DNA of 64,000 nucleotides from an uncultured Planktomarina sp. (GCA_943788425.1 CALSQF010000008.1:62001-126000), one strand, 5' to 3'; shown: positions 35,831 through 47,314, numbered from the stretch's first letter. Program-made: numbers and translations. Notes: a model not told the origin generated them from the letters alone.

Positions 35831-36313
35831 ATGGTGCATGTCGGAATAATAATGGGCAGCCAATCAGATTGGCCAACAATGAAACATGCCGCCGAAATTC
35901 TCGACGCCTTGGACATTGCATATGAAAGCAAAATCGTTTCTGCCCATAGAACACCTGATCGCCTCTGGGATTATGGGACAAGCGCGGTGGAAAGGGGCTT
36001 GAAAGTGATTATTGCTGGCGCCGGCGGGGCCGCGCATTTGCCTGGCATGGTGGCCTCAAAAACCCGCATCCCAGTTGTGGGCGTGCCTGTGCAAACCAAG
36101 GCGCTTTCAGGGGTCGATAGCCTCTATTCAATCCTTCAGATGCCAAAGGGCTATCCTGTGGCAACTATGGCCATTGGAGCGGCCGGTGCGGTCAACGCCG
36201 GGCTGATGGCCGCAGGTATCTTGGCCACGCAAAATCCAGATATCGCCGCGCGGCTTGATTCCTGGCGCGCGGCCCTGTCCGCCTCTATCCCCCAGGAGCC
36301 AGTTGATGAGTAA
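35831..36313 (+). CDS. purE: N5-carboxyaminoimidazole ribonucleotide mutase
   Basis: This 160-residue class I PurE rearranges N5-CAIR to CAIR in purine synthesis. The motif [12 protein letters not shown] and the catalytic-loop block [10 protein letters not shown] are intact. It is coupled to purK by an 8-bp overlap. Confidence 0.96.
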   Translation: MVHVGIIMGSQSDWPTMKHAAEILDALDIAYESKIVSAHRTPDRLWDYGTSAVERGLKVIIAGAGGAAHLPGMVASKTRIPVVGVPVQTKALSGVDSLYSILQMPKGYPVATMAIGAAGAVNAGLMAAGILATQNPDIAARLDSWRAALSASIPQEPVDE

Positions 36314-37367
36314 CCCCCTGCCCCAAGGTGCTTGCATTGGAATTTTGGGCGGTGGTCAATTGGGCCGTATGCTCGCAGTGGCCGCCAGTCGTTTGGGACT
36401 AAAGGCGCATATTTTTGAACCCGGCGCCAATCCTCCGGCCGGTCACGTAGCCGATCAGGTCACCACCGCCTCCTATGAAGATGACGCAGCGCTGCGCTGT
36501 TTTGCCCAATCGGTAGATGTGATTACCTATGAATTTGAGAATATCCCAACCTCGGCGCTGGATATCCTCGAGCAGATCCGCCCTATTCACCCAGGTCGCC
36601 GGGCCTTGACAATATCACAAGATCGCCTCTCTGAGAAAGAATTTCTCACCGGGCTCGGCCTGAAAGTGGCGCCCTATGCCAATGTCACCACCGCGGCTGA
36701 AGCCGAAGCAGCTGCCCAGTCTATTGGCACCCCCTCCATTCTGAAGACACGCCGCATGGGCTATGACGGCAAGGGGCAAAGTCGGCTCAGGGATGCCTCA
36801 GAAATGGCGGAAACATGGCAGGCCATGCAGGGCGCGCCCTCAGTGTTGGAAGGCTTTATCAATTTCAGCCATGAGGTATCCGTGATCGCGGCACGTGCCA
36901 GTGATGGGCAGGTGGCCTGCTATGATCCTGGTGAGAATGTCCATCGCGAGGGGATTTTGCACAGCACAACAGTCCCGGCCACTTTGACCGCCGCCCAACG
37001 CATGGATGCGGTTCTCTTGGCCGGACAAATCCTGAATGCTTTGGATTATGTTGGCGTCATGGGCGTCGAGCTTTTCGTGACCAACGATGGGTTGATCGTC
37101 AATGAGATTGCCCCACGCGTGCACAACTCGGGCCATTGGACACAAAACGGCTGCGATATCTGCCAATTTGAGCAACATATCCGTGCGGTCGCCGGCTGGC
37201 CTTTGGGCGACGGCACTCGCCACAGCGATATACGCATGGAAAATCTGATTGGTGCCGATATAGGTCGGGTATCGGAGCTGCGCGAAACCAATGCCGCATT
37301 GCATTTATATGGCAAATCGGAGATCAAACCCGGCCGTAAAATGGGTCATGTCAATTTTCGCACATAG
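36306..37367 (+). CDS. purK: N5-carboxyaminoimidazole ribonucleotide synthase
   Basis: This 353-residue ATP-grasp ligase makes N5-CAIR from AIR, bicarbonate and ATP and passes it to PurE. The N-terminal [13 protein letters not shown], the ATP-grasp [11 protein letters not shown] and the C-terminal [14 protein letters not shown] are characteristic. Start ATG at 36306 overlaps the end of purE. Confidence 0.96.
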   Translation: MSNPLPQGACIGILGGGQLGRMLAVAASRLGLKAHIFEPGANPPAGHVADQVTTASYEDDAALRCFAQSVDVITYEFENIPTSALDILEQIRPIHPGRRALTISQDRLSEKEFLTGLGLKVAPYANVTTAAEAEAAAQSIGTPSILKTRRMGYDGKGQSRLRDASEMAETWQAMQGAPSVLEGFINFSHEVSVIAARASDGQVACYDPGENVHREGILHSTTVPATLTAAQRMDAVLLAGQILNALDYVGVMGVELFVTNDGLIVNEIAPRVHNSGHWTQNGCDICQFEQHIRAVAGWPLGDGTRHSDIRMENLIGADIGRVSELRETNAALHLYGKSEIKPGRKMGHVNFRT

Positions 37368-37396
37368 CACCCCTGCGCGGAAAGACAGATATTGGA

Positions 37397-38164
37397 TCAA
37401 GGGCGCTGCGAGTCGTCTAAGCTGAACCTTAATGCCTTGAGAAACAGATCCAAGCTCACGTCGCGTAGGGTGAGGTTGGCGTCAAACGCCCCAGCCTTTA
37501 GGTAATGAGATACTTGGGCAATGACCAATGGGTTGTTCATCATAAAGCTGTGAGACACCGGCAATATCAAATGATCGCGCATCCCTTCCACTCGGGTGCT
37601 TTCAACGGAGACTTTCCCATCATCTGGCCCGTTGATGAAATTGGAATACACCGGGTTAAAACTGACCGTGCCGGCAATGATGCCCAGCGAAAAATTAACC
37701 TGTGGTAACCGATTTGGGAAACTGCTGGCGTCCGTGCCCAATTGCCGCCCTGCCGGCCCATTGACCCAATCAAAGGCCGAGAGTGCCTGCATCGCATCCA
37801 CCACCTCTGAGCCTTTATTTGGTGGCCCAAGCATCACCACATGGCCTAAGTTCTCGGGCTTGGCCCAGGCCAGATAGGCCCGCACCATAATACCGCCCAA
37901 AGAATGGGTCACAAAATGGAGCCGACGCGCGCCACAGCCCGCGACAGCCTCAGGCAAAGTTTCACTCACCAAACTCTCAATCGGCTTACCCCGCGTGGAA
38001 AATTCCGGAGCCACCACGTGATAGCCCTGCCCCCGCAGGCTCCGCGCCATCAACGCAAAAGAGGCCTCGCTGCGCGCCAACCCATGCAGCAGGATCACAC
38101 AGTCTTGCGCAAAGGCCCAATTGGGCAGCAAAAGGCCAAAAGAGAGGAAAAGCGGTTTGAGCAT
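37397..38164 (-). CDS. Secreted or periplasmic alpha/beta-hydrolase, lipase/esterase type
   Basis: This 255-residue protein has a short signal peptide ([20 protein letters not shown]). The oxyanion motif is ILLHGLARS, the nucleophile serine is in VTHSLGGIM and a likely acid/base histidine is in [10 protein letters not shown]. These fit the EstA/triacylglycerol lipase class, but the substrate is unknown. It is downstream of groEL on the same strand, past a terminator, so it needs its own promoter. Confidence 0.82.
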   Translation of the reverse strand: MLKPLFLSFGLLLPNWAFAQDCVILLHGLARSEASFALMARSLRGQGYHVVAPEFSTRGKPIESLVSETLPEAVAGCGARRLHFVTHSLGGIMVRAYLAWAKPENLGHVVMLGPPNKGSEVVDAMQALSAFDWVNGPAGRQLGTDASSFPNRLPQVNFSLGIIAGTVSFNPVYSNFINGPDDGKVSVESTRVEGMRDHLILPVSHSFMMNNPLVIAQVSHYLKAGAFDANLTLRDVSLDLFLKALRFSLDDSQRP

Positions 38165-38212
38165 GATTTAGAAATAGGCGCCAGGGCCAGGCCTTTAAAG
38201 AGCCACTCCAAC

Positions 38213-38242
38213 AAAAAGGCCCACGACAAGCGCGGGCCTTTT
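38213..38242 (-). terminator. terminator after groEL
   Basis: The stem AAAAGGCCCGCG / CGTGGGCCTTTTT with a short loop is followed by T residues on the minus strand. The flanking A and T tracts allow function in both directions. It lies 31 bp after the groEL stop. Confidence 0.85.
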
Positions 38243-38272
38243 CAAAAAACAGGTCGTAAATGACCAGCTGAC

Positions 38273-39949
<1,677 letters not shown>

Positions 39950-39977
39950 TCAATTTAAAAACTTGTCCTTAGGGATC

Positions 39978-40265
39978 TTAAGAGATTACACCTAGGATAT
40001 CGCTTTCTTTCATGATCAACAAATCTTTGCCGTCAACGGTCACCTCGGTACCGGACCATTTTCCGAACAGAACTTTGTCACCTTTTTTAACGTCCAAAGC
40101 GATGCGATCGCCATCGTCGTCACGCAAACCTGCGCCCACGGCGACAATAACGCCTTCAGCAGGCTTTTCTTTGGCGTTGTCTGGGATGATTAAACCACCC
40201 GCAGTTTTTTCTTCGCCTTCAACGCGTTCGACAAGAACGCGGTCGTGCAGAGGGGTAAATGCCAT
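39978..40265 (-). CDS. groES: Co-chaperonin GroES
   Basis: This 95-residue lid protein of GroEL has the mobile loop [20 protein letters not shown] and ends [18 protein letters not shown] lies nine bases before the start. It is the first gene of the groESL operon. Confidence 0.98.
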   Translation of the reverse strand: MAFTPLHDRVLVERVEGEEKTAGGLIIPDNAKEKPAEGVIVAVGAGLRDDDGDRIALDVKKGDKVLFGKWSGTEVTVDGKDLLIMKESDILGVIS

Positions 40266-40303
40266 CTTTAGTAACTCCTAGCTGGCTCAAGGTTGAACTT
40301 GAA

Positions 40304-40330
40304 TTAGCACTCGAGTGCTTCGAGTGATAA
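40304..40330 (-). promoter_or_regulatory. CIRCE element (HrcA operator) of groESL
   Basis: TTAGCACTC and GAGTGATAA are separated by 9 bp, one mismatch from the canonical TTAGCACTC-N9-GAGTGCTAA. It sits at the predicted transcription start, between promoter and groES, where HrcA would block the operon until heat shock. Confidence 0.93.
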
Positions 40331-40337
40331 CGAACGG

Positions 40338-40366
40338 GAGATAGGGACTCCCGTTGCCGGTGTCAA
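40338..40366 (-). promoter_or_regulatory. sigma-70 promoter of groESL
   Basis: On the minus strand, TTGACA (40361-40366) and TATCTC (40338-40343) are separated by 17 bp. The predicted start falls at the edge of the CIRCE element. Confidence 0.75.
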
Positions 40367-40430
40367 CGGTCAGATCAAAAAAAATTCTAGGTGGCAAATT
40401 TACTACTTTAGAGCGAAACTTGCAGAAAAA

Positions 40431-40459
40431 TTGACTTGAAATATCTTAAAGAATATCTG
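40431..40459 (+). promoter_or_regulatory. candidate promoter of the first TbpB-like lipoprotein
   Basis: TTGACT and TATCTG are separated by 17 bp. The predicted start near 40466 lies 48 bp before the ATG at 40514. The surrounding region is unusually AT-rich. Confidence 0.55.
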
Positions 40460-40513
40460 AAATATAGCAGAATTATTTTTTAATTAATAAATAAATTTTC
40501 ACAAAGTTATTTG

Positions 40514-41460
40514 ATGCTGAAAAAAAATTTGCGTTTCCCTTGGCCGCCGCGATCACCGCCTGCAGCAATCCAAAAGAGACCACCGGTACAACAAGCGCTG
40601 CGGCCCAGATTGCCACCTCTGGCGTTAGCACGGCCTCGACCGGCACCTTTCGCACCCACAACGGTCCGATGACCCTGGTGCAAGACGGCAAAGTCTCCTT
40701 CGTTAACGATGAGGTGATCAACGTAAAGGCGAACCCGTTAAGTGCGACCGCCTCCAGCAATCAAAAAGATTTCACTTTCGATGTTGAGATCTGTGGAAAA
40801 ACCGTCACCCTGACATGGGATACCAAAGAGAGGCATTATTCTGGGCGCGTCAACGGCAAGGATATTTATCTGAAACCAAAGGAAACCGGCAGCGATGGCG
40901 GCTCTTGGGTCGCCTCCTATGAACGCCTTGAGATCAAAGGCCACAACTCTTCTTACACCGTTTGGAGTGTGCTGCTGGTCTATGGTTATGAGACCGCTGA
41001 AGCGACAGTCGCAGCGGCAACCGGCACCGCAACCTATACAGTTAAAGGCCGTCTGTCCTTGCAAATGCCAACCACCCGCAAGTGGCGCAAGCTTGATGCG
41101 AATTTATCTGTCAACTTTAGTAATAACACAGTCGGCGGCTCAATAAAAATCAGCGAAGCGGCAGAACATACCAAACTGACAGCGGGTACGCTTACCCTGC
41201 CAACAACCGCTATTTCCAGAACTGGATTTGACGCGAGTAATGCTCAAATCACAATCAACCAATCAATAGACACAGCTAAGAATACAACAGCCCAATATGC
41301 GCTGAACACTGCTGATGTAAGCGGCGCGTTCTATGGGATAAATGGCGGCGTTCTAAGCAGGGTCATTAAAGCCGACGGGGCCGTGAATACAATTGATGGA
41401 AGTGAGAGTACCATCAGCGTAAGTGTTGTGATCAATGGTGGTTATGTAACCGAGGATTGA
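40514..41460 (+). CDS. TbpB-like barrel lipoprotein, start separated from body by an A8 tract
   Basis: The body (306 residues in frame from TTG 40540) opens FPLAAAITACSN, the end of a lipoprotein signal with a lipobox cysteine. The ATG at 40514 is one base out of frame: it is followed by CTG and eight A. With nine A the sequence would read MLKKKFAFPLAAAITACS, a perfect lipoprotein signal. So the gene is either broken by a one-base loss or expressed by slippage on the A tract. The C-terminal part has the beta-barrel motif of transferrin-binding-protein-like lipoproteins (NFSNNTVGGSIKI, SGAFYG, NGGYV at the end). No ribosome site is evident. Probable outer-surface protein; ligand unknown. It resembles the protein at 43267. 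Confidence 0.7.
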
Positions 41461-41997
41461 TCCAGCACTCATTCAAACCTGTTGAAAAATCATGGCCATG
41501 GCAAACTGCTTTGGCCGTGAAGTTATTAAGAACATGTAATTAAGTGGTATGATCCTTTAAAAATCTAGTTTATAACATCTCGAAGAAAGACGCAAAATCT
41601 GTTTTTGGCACGTCCTGTTTTACTCTCCCTTACGACGGCGGTGGTGATGAAGCCACAACCGAACCTGCACAGGCGCAATATTCGAGCACCACCAGCACGC
41701 CACACTGAGCAACCACACTGCCTGTGACTCTCTCCACCTAAGTGAAGGTCATAACGAATTTACCGTCTGGATCGACGATGGAGTCATCCAGAAACTGGTC
41801 ATTCTACAGAAATAACAGCGAGGTCCTCGCCGGCGTTTTAAGTTTAGATTAAACCGTTAACGGCACGCCCCGTGTGGCCATCGGAAACTACTCCGCGGAT
41901 TAATTTCTCAGCATCCTTGCGGTTATCGCCGCCGGGGCAGATCTGGACTTGTCAGAGGTAAAAGCCTTCGGCATCCTGCGCTCAAAGGGAGTTCAGG
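41461..41997 (+). pseudogene. 537-bp gap with remnants of a third lipoprotein or other gene
   Basis: No intact gene is present. Around 41620-41707 a plus-strand frame reads GGGDEATTEPAQAQYSSTTS, much like the glycine-then-threonine linker after a lipobox in the gene at 43267. From about 41750 to 41990 further protein-like text is broken by several stops (for example VWIDDGVIQKLVILQK and NGTPRVAIGNYSAD). It reads as one or two decayed genes. The final 15 bases supply the ribosome site of the next gene. Confidence 0.4.
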
Positions 41998-43146
41998 ATG
42001 CCGTTTCATTTTTCAGATGCAGAATATGCAACAAGGCTGTCCAAGGCCGCCGCGGCGCTTCAGGCGCGAGACTTAGAGGCGGTACTGCTCTTTGCGCCAG
42101 AAAGTCACTATTGGATTTGCGGCTATGACACTTTTGGCTTTGCCATGTTCCAATGCCTCATTTTGGGGGCAGATGGGCGGTTGAACCTGCTCACGCGCGC
42201 GCCAGATCTCCGCCAAGCCCAGCAGACCTCAACCCTCACTGATGCGCAGATCCATATTTGGAAAGATATCGAAGGCGTATCACCAGCCAGCACTCTGGCG
42301 GATTTGGTCAAATCCTTGGGCTATCGCGGCAAAATTGCCATGGAAACCGAAACCCCAGGTCTCACCTTCGCCAATGGGCAATCAGTCATCGACGCTTTCG
42401 ACCAGAGCTTGCAACGCGCAGATGGACTCATATCGGACCTGCGCCAAGATAAATCGCCTGCGGAGTTGGACATGCACCGCCGCGCCGCCGCCCTCTCTGA
42501 TGATGCTTTGGATGCGGCATTGGCCAGCACCCGCGCCGGTGCCTTTGAAGGCGATATTTTGGCCGAAATGCAAGGCGCGGTCTTCCGTGGTGGCGGCGAT
42601 TATGCTGGAAATGAATTCATCATTGGCTCCGCTGAGCGCGCATTGCTGTGCCGCTATGCCTCCGGCCGCCGCCATCTTGATGTGCAAGACCAGCTGACGC
42701 TTGAATGGTCGGGCGCCTATGCCCGCTATCACGCCGCGATGATGCAGACTTTGGTCATCGGCAAAGCCAACGCCGCCCAACGCCTTATGCACAGCGTTGC
42801 TCGCGACGCGCTCGAGGCCTGCGAAGCCGCCATCCAACCCGGCCGGCCCATGGCCGAGGTTTTCGCCACACATGCACAGGTCTTTGACAAAGCCGGTCTG
42901 GGCCACGCCCGCCTGAATGCCTGCGGCTATGCGATGGGGGCAATTTACAACCCAATTTGGGTCGATTTCCCCATGTTCTATGAGAATAACCCGACATTGA
43001 TGCGCAAAAGCCAGGTGTTCTTTTTGCATATGATCCTAATGGACAGCGACGCGGGTCTGGCCATGTGTCTTGGCCATTCCGTAGAGGTGACCGCTCATGG
43101 CGCCAAACGCCTGTCGCGCCATGCGCCTGATTTATTTGAGCTATGA
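41998..43146 (+). CDS. M24-family creatinase/ectoine-hydrolase-like protein without the metal site
   Basis: This 382-residue protein has the two-domain creatinase/aminopeptidase P layout: an N-terminal creatinase domain (SHYWICGYDTFGFAMFQ) and a C-terminal pita-bread domain. Where metallopeptidases have two aspartates, this protein reads LEWSG and YHAAMMQT, so the metal ligands are lost, as in metal-free creatinase and ectoine hydrolase (DoeA). It may hydrolyse a small amide or imino compound. The start at 41998 has AAAGGGAG upstream. No ectoine genes are near. Confidence 0.75.
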   Translation: MPFHFSDAEYATRLSKAAAALQARDLEAVLLFAPESHYWICGYDTFGFAMFQCLILGADGRLNLLTRAPDLRQAQQTSTLTDAQIHIWKDIEGVSPASTLADLVKSLGYRGKIAMETETPGLTFANGQSVIDAFDQSLQRADGLISDLRQDKSPAELDMHRRAAALSDDALDAALASTRAGAFEGDILAEMQGAVFRGGGDYAGNEFIIGSAERALLCRYASGRRHLDVQDQLTLEWSGAYARYHAAMMQTLVIGKANAAQRLMHSVARDALEACEAAIQPGRPMAEVFATHAQVFDKAGLGHARLNACGYAMGAIYNPIWVDFPMFYENNPTLMRKSQVFFLHMILMDSDAGLAMCLGHSVEVTAHGAKRLSRHAPDLFEL

Positions 43147-43266
43147 TGCAGCACCCCCTGAGGGATGGATAAAACATCCCTCAAATGCGAAAAATAACAC
43201 CGCCACAACTTAATAAGAAATTAACTTTTTCCGCCCTCTTTGGCTGCATAGACGGAAGAGCGAGTT

Positions 43267-44199
43267 ATGAAACAAGGCCTGAGTTGGGTGCCGCTATGTT
43301 TATCCCTGAGCGCCTGTGGTGGTGACGGAGCAGAAACAAGCACCACGCCCCCCACCACACCGACGCTGCCCCCTCCCGCTGCGATCGGGCGCGCGGCCTT
43401 GGCCGCGTCTGGCTATGCGGGTGCAGGCGCTCAGGTCCGCTTTGGTGAAACCTGTGAGCTGGCAAATGATCAATCCCTGCGCGGCACGCCCACCAGCAGC
43501 GGCATATCCTATGTAATTATCTCTCGATCCCCCATGCAGATCAATTTCACCAGCGCCACCATTCTCACATTAGACAGCCAAGGCCAGCAATACAGCCTGT
43601 TCGACGGGTATGGAGATTCGGTCTTTGAGCCGATCTCGGGCGGGCACCCAAAAGTTTTGGCCGTGATTGTAGAAAAAGAGTCCGCTTTGGTCATGGCCAT
43701 AGAGCTGACCAGCGCCAGGCAAGTGGACACAACCTACAGCGCCATCTGCCCCAATACTGACCCCACGGCCATGCCTGCCTCGGGCAATGCCCGATATAAA
43801 GATACGGTCAATGCCGTCCTGCAACCCTCGGTCACCCCCTCCGCACAGCTCAGAAAATTTTTGGGCATAGGAACATTTAATGTGGATTTCACCGCAAACA
43901 CCGTCTCCGGATCCATGGTTTACAGCCAATACAGCGATCCACAATTCACCCCCGGATCAGCCATCTTGACAGTCGCCCTACCCAGCACCTCCATCACCAA
44001 AAACACCTTTGAGACCACCACAGGCACCGCACGATTTAACCAGACCCCAAGCAATGGCACAAGCTTCGGCCCCATGCGCATCGAGGGTGTTTTTTTTGGC
44101 GAAACAGCCGGCACCCTTTCCGGGGTTTTTGATCGCGCGGGCGCAGACAGCAGCGGCAACGCCGCTTATCTGCACGGCGGGTTTGTGACCAAAAAATAA
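43267..44199 (+). CDS. TbpB-like barrel lipoprotein
   Basis: This 310-residue protein has a type II signal (MKQGLSWVPLCLSLSACGGD, lipobox LSAC) and a Thr/Pro linker, so it should be anchored in the outer membrane. The C-terminal part matches the transferrin-binding-protein-like beta-barrel: DFTANTVSGSMVY, then IEGVFFGETAGTLSGVF and HGGFVTKK at the end. It aligns with the C-terminus of the protein at 40514 in the same order of motifs. The ligand is unknown. GGAAGAG precedes the start. It is convergent with the DUF2161 gene. Confidence 0.8.
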   Translation: MKQGLSWVPLCLSLSACGGDGAETSTTPPTTPTLPPPAAIGRAALAASGYAGAGAQVRFGETCELANDQSLRGTPTSSGISYVIISRSPMQINFTSATILTLDSQGQQYSLFDGYGDSVFEPISGGHPKVLAVIVEKESALVMAIELTSARQVDTTYSAICPNTDPTAMPASGNARYKDTVNAVLQPSVTPSAQLRKFLGIGTFNVDFTANTVSGSMVYSQYSDPQFTPGSAILTVALPSTSITKNTFETTTGTARFNQTPSNGTSFGPMRIEGVFFGETAGTLSGVFDRAGADSSGNAAYLHGGFVTKK

Positions 44200-44214
44200 G
44201 GGCGGTGCGGCCCA

Positions 44215-44868
44215 CTAAGACCAGTCATTAAGACCTTTTCGGCCCGCCTCGGTCAGAGCGTAAACCCCGGTCTCCACCTTCTCAAACCAGCCGTAGACAT
44301 TGTTGCGCATCAAGCGCGTTGCAGAGGGCACACCGGTAGCCTTTGCGACGATGGCACCTTTTTCCGGCCCTGTATGCGCCAGGTAGCGCGCGCATTTCAA
44401 AGCATCTTGCCGATATCCCGTCACCAGCCCATGCCGAGTGGCCCCTCCTTCGTTCGGATCCCCCTCAAGCCGGTCGAAAGCTTTTATAATACTCTTAGCT
44501 TTACGAGGATTCTTACGCGGGGCATATGGGCCCGGCGCGCAGTGCTGTTCAACGAATAAATCGCGCGGCCTCAAGGTCAAAAGCCCAAGGCCCAGCCGCC
44601 GGCAGAGGGTCACATTGGCCTTCAATCGCTTCAATCCAGCCTTCCCCTCGGGCCGCAGCACGGCGATGTAAACATCATCCACAAGCTTGAAACGTTCCAA
44701 AGCCTGATGAAACACTGTCAGCGAAAACGCCAGCTTCAACTCAATGATCACAGCCGGTTCAGCACCGCGACGCGCCATGACGTCCGCCGCGCCGATCTCG
44801 CCCTTTACCTCATAGCCCTGAGCTTCAAAATGCGCTTTTATGGGCGCGTATAACTCACTTTCCCTCAT
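44215..44868 (-). CDS. DUF2161 family protein, putative PD-(D/E)XK-like phosphodiesterase
   Basis: This 217-residue protein shows a nuclease-like core: GEIGAADVMARRG, then AVIIELKL, giving a D...E-x-K pattern. A C-terminal winged-helix-like part follows (PSATRLMRNNVYGWFEKVET). The family is alphaproteobacterial and has no proven function; a DNA-related role is inferred. The start at 44868 is chosen for GAAGGT five bases upstream; the frame extends to 44925. Confidence 0.75.
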   Translation of the reverse strand: MRESELYAPIKAHFEAQGYEVKGEIGAADVMARRGAEPAVIIELKLAFSLTVFHQALERFKLVDDVYIAVLRPEGKAGLKRLKANVTLCRRLGLGLLTLRPRDLFVEQHCAPGPYAPRKNPRKAKSIIKAFDRLEGDPNEGGATRHGLVTGYRQDALKCARYLAHTGPEKGAIVAKATGVPSATRLMRNNVYGWFEKVETGVYALTEAGRKGLNDWS

Positions 44869-44977
44869 GAGACCTTCATGCAGCAAATGCGCGAAAAGGT
44901 CCAACCTTAGCTGGGTGACAATCACTATTTCGCCACCTATAAGGGCGCAAATTCAACGACCGCCTGAGGATTGTATT

Positions 44978-45895
44978 ATGATCAAAGTATTTGGCCACAA
45001 AGCCCCTGACACGGACAGCACCGGAAGCGCCATCATTTGGGCCTGGTATCTTAATGAAATGACAGGCCAAGCCGCCCAAGCGGTTCTGCTCGGCACGCCC
45101 AATACAGAAGCGGCCTTCGTCACTCAGCGTTGGGGCTTTGAGACACCTGAAACCATCGCAGATGTCGAGGACAACGCGCCGGTAGTTATTGTCGACACCA
45201 ACAACCCCGCCGAATTGCCCAGCAATATCAATCAAGCCGATATTCTGGCCGTGATCGATCATCACAAACTGATTGGCGGGCTTGAAACCAAAGGACCAAT
45301 TTCCGTTACCATCCGCCCCTTAGCCTGCACAGCAACCATCATGCATGATCTCATGAGCGATGATGCCGCGCAGATGCCAGAGGCCATCAAAGGGGTGATG
45401 TTGTCCTGTATTTTGTCTGACACCTTGGCGTTCCGAAGCCCCACCACGACACCGCAGGACAAAGCCCTAGCAGAAAGTCTGGCGGTGGATCTGAACCTAT
45501 CCATTGCGGAATACGCCGCGGAGATGTTTGCCGCAAAATCTGATGTCTCTGCCTTCTCGGATTCAGAGCTGTTGCGCATGGACAGTAAGGAATATGCCGT
45601 GAGCGGTACGAAATTCCGCGTCTCTGTTCTCGAAACCACCTCCCCCAAGATGGTCCTAGACCGCAAGGCAAGCCTCATGGAGGCGATGCCGTCCGTGGCT
45701 CAGGAAGATTCGGTCGATCATGTATTGCTCTTTGTGGTCGATATTTTGAATGAGGAGGCCACACTATTGATCCCTAATGCCATCGCACAAAGCGTGGCAG
45801 AAAAATCTTTTGGCGCTACGGTCACGGGCGATACCGTCGTCCTGCCCGGGGTCATGAGCCGCAAAAAGCAGATCATTCCCAACCTTAAACTTTAA
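44978..45895 (+). CDS. ppaC: Manganese-dependent inorganic pyrophosphatase (family II)
   Basis: This 305-residue DHH-family enzyme hydrolyses pyrophosphate. Metal ligands are in GHKAPDTDS (H7, D11, D13), VDTNN (D73) and DHH at 94-96; the C-terminal SRKKQIIP is the substrate-binding motif. There are no regulatory CBS domains. TGAGGA precedes the start. The gene is followed after 18 bp by a HAD phosphatase gene. Confidence 0.95.
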   Translation: MIKVFGHKAPDTDSTGSAIIWAWYLNEMTGQAAQAVLLGTPNTEAAFVTQRWGFETPETIADVEDNAPVVIVDTNNPAELPSNINQADILAVIDHHKLIGGLETKGPISVTIRPLACTATIMHDLMSDDAAQMPEAIKGVMLSCILSDTLAFRSPTTTPQDKALAESLAVDLNLSIAEYAAEMFAAKSDVSAFSDSELLRMDSKEYAVSGTKFRVSVLETTSPKMVLDRKASLMEAMPSVAQEDSVDHVLLFVVDILNEEATLLIPNAIAQSVAEKSFGATVTGDTVVLPGVMSRKKQIIPNLKL

Positions 45896-45913
45896 CGGAA
45901 CCGAAAGCCTCTC

Positions 45914-46786
45914 ATGACACGAATTATAACGTCCCTTTCGGACATCTCCGAGTCCTATGATGCACTGTTTTGTGACCTCTGGGGCTGCGTTCATGATGGG
46001 CTAGCACCGTTTGCGGAGGCGGTGACGGCGCTGCAGGCCTTCCGCGCCAAGGGCTGCACGGTCATGTTGGTGACCAACGCCCCGCGCCCCCACGCGCCCG
46101 TGCGCCGGCAATTAGACCGGCTCGGGGTTCCCAGCGATGCCTATGACGGGATCGCGACCTCCGGTGACAGCGCCCGCGCTGCGATGTTGCGCGGTGCGGT
46201 GGGCGAAAAGGTGTATTTTATCGGCCAGCCGCATGATCAAGATTTTTTTTCGCCGCTAGAGCTGATTGAAAACCCCGTCACGATTTCACATGTGCCCTTA
46301 GAGCAGGCAGAGGGGATCGTTTGCTGCGGGCCTTTTGACCCGCTGGCCGATCCAGAGGAGATGCGGGCGCAATTTTTGCAGGCGAAGACCCGCGGCCTAA
46401 AACTGCTCTGCGCCAACCCTGATATTGTCGTGGACCGAGGCGAGACACGCGAATGGTGCGCGGGCGCTCTGGCGAAACTCTATACACAGATGGGCGGCGA
46501 GAGCCTCTACTTTGGCAAACCACATCCCCCCATCTATGATTTGGCGCGCAGACGCCTTGAGGCTTTGGGCAAAGACATTCCCGACAGTCGCATCCTCTGC
46601 ATCGGGGATGGAATTTTGACCGATATTGATGGGGCACTGGGCGAGGATCTTGATTCGCTCTTTATCACCGGAGGCCTGGCCACACGCGAAACCCAGACCA
46701 CAGATCAACCCGAGCCTGCAGCTCTGATGGCGTATTTGACCAAAGAAATGCGGCAACCGACCTATTCCATCGGAAAATTACGCTAA
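45914..46786 (+). CDS. HAD-superfamily hydrolase, subfamily IIA (TIGR01459-like)
   Basis: This 290-residue protein has the nucleophile motif FCDLWGCVHDG (D21) and the late motif CIGDGILTDIDGA. It resembles NagD-type phosphatases of the group found throughout alphaproteobacteria. The substrate is unknown. It is likely co-transcribed with ppaC. Confidence 0.88.
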   Translation: MTRIITSLSDISESYDALFCDLWGCVHDGLAPFAEAVTALQAFRAKGCTVMLVTNAPRPHAPVRRQLDRLGVPSDAYDGIATSGDSARAAMLRGAVGEKVYFIGQPHDQDFFSPLELIENPVTISHVPLEQAEGIVCCGPFDPLADPEEMRAQFLQAKTRGLKLLCANPDIVVDRGETREWCAGALAKLYTQMGGESLYFGKPHPPIYDLARRRLEALGKDIPDSRILCIGDGILTDIDGALGEDLDSLFITGGLATRETQTTDQPEPAALMAYLTKEMRQPTYSIGKLR

Positions 46787-46870
46787 CGCCCTCTTGATTT
46801 ATCTCCCCTTAAGGAAATAATATTGCTCATACGACATCATGACGTTGCGATTATTACCTTGAGGTGCGAG

Positions 46871-47314
46871 ATGCTCGACAACATGCCCCGCGGCACAATT
46901 TGTATTGAAGATATTGAAATCGGCATGACCCGGCATTTGCGCAAGGTTGTGACTGATCGAGATATAAAGATGTTTGCCGAAGTCTCCACAGATCATAACC
47001 CTGTGCATCTTGACGATGACTATGCCAATGACACCATTTTTGAGGGCCGAATTGCCCATGGCATGCTCACCGCGGGCTTGATCTCAGCGGTGATTGGCGA
47101 GCAATTGCCAGGCCATGGGACCGTATATCTGGGGCAATCGCTCAAGTTCCTGGCGCCCGTGCGCCCCGGCGATCTGGTCACGGCGCAGGTGGAAGTGACA
47201 GACATCGATCTGGGTCGCCGCCGTGTCAAACTTGACACCCATTGCTCAATTGATGGCAAAAAAGTGCTGGCCGGCGAGGCCACCGTCTTAGCTCCTTCCC
47301 GAAAATTCGACTAA
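46871..47314 (+). CDS. MaoC-family (R)-specific enoyl-CoA hydratase
   Basis: This 147-residue single hot-dog hydratase has the catalytic pattern STDHNPVHLDDDYAN (D and H) and GRIAHGMLTAGLISAV. It hydrates trans-2-enoyl-CoA, for polyhydroxyalkanoate or fatty acid metabolism. The start at 46871 follows GAGGTGCGAG; an earlier ATG at 46823 would add an unconserved leader. Confidence 0.88.
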   Translation: MLDNMPRGTICIEDIEIGMTRHLRKVVTDRDIKMFAEVSTDHNPVHLDDDYANDTIFEGRIAHGMLTAGLISAVIGEQLPGHGTVYLGQSLKFLAPVRPGDLVTAQVEVTDIDLGRRRVKLDTHCSIDGKKVLAGEATVLAPSRKFD

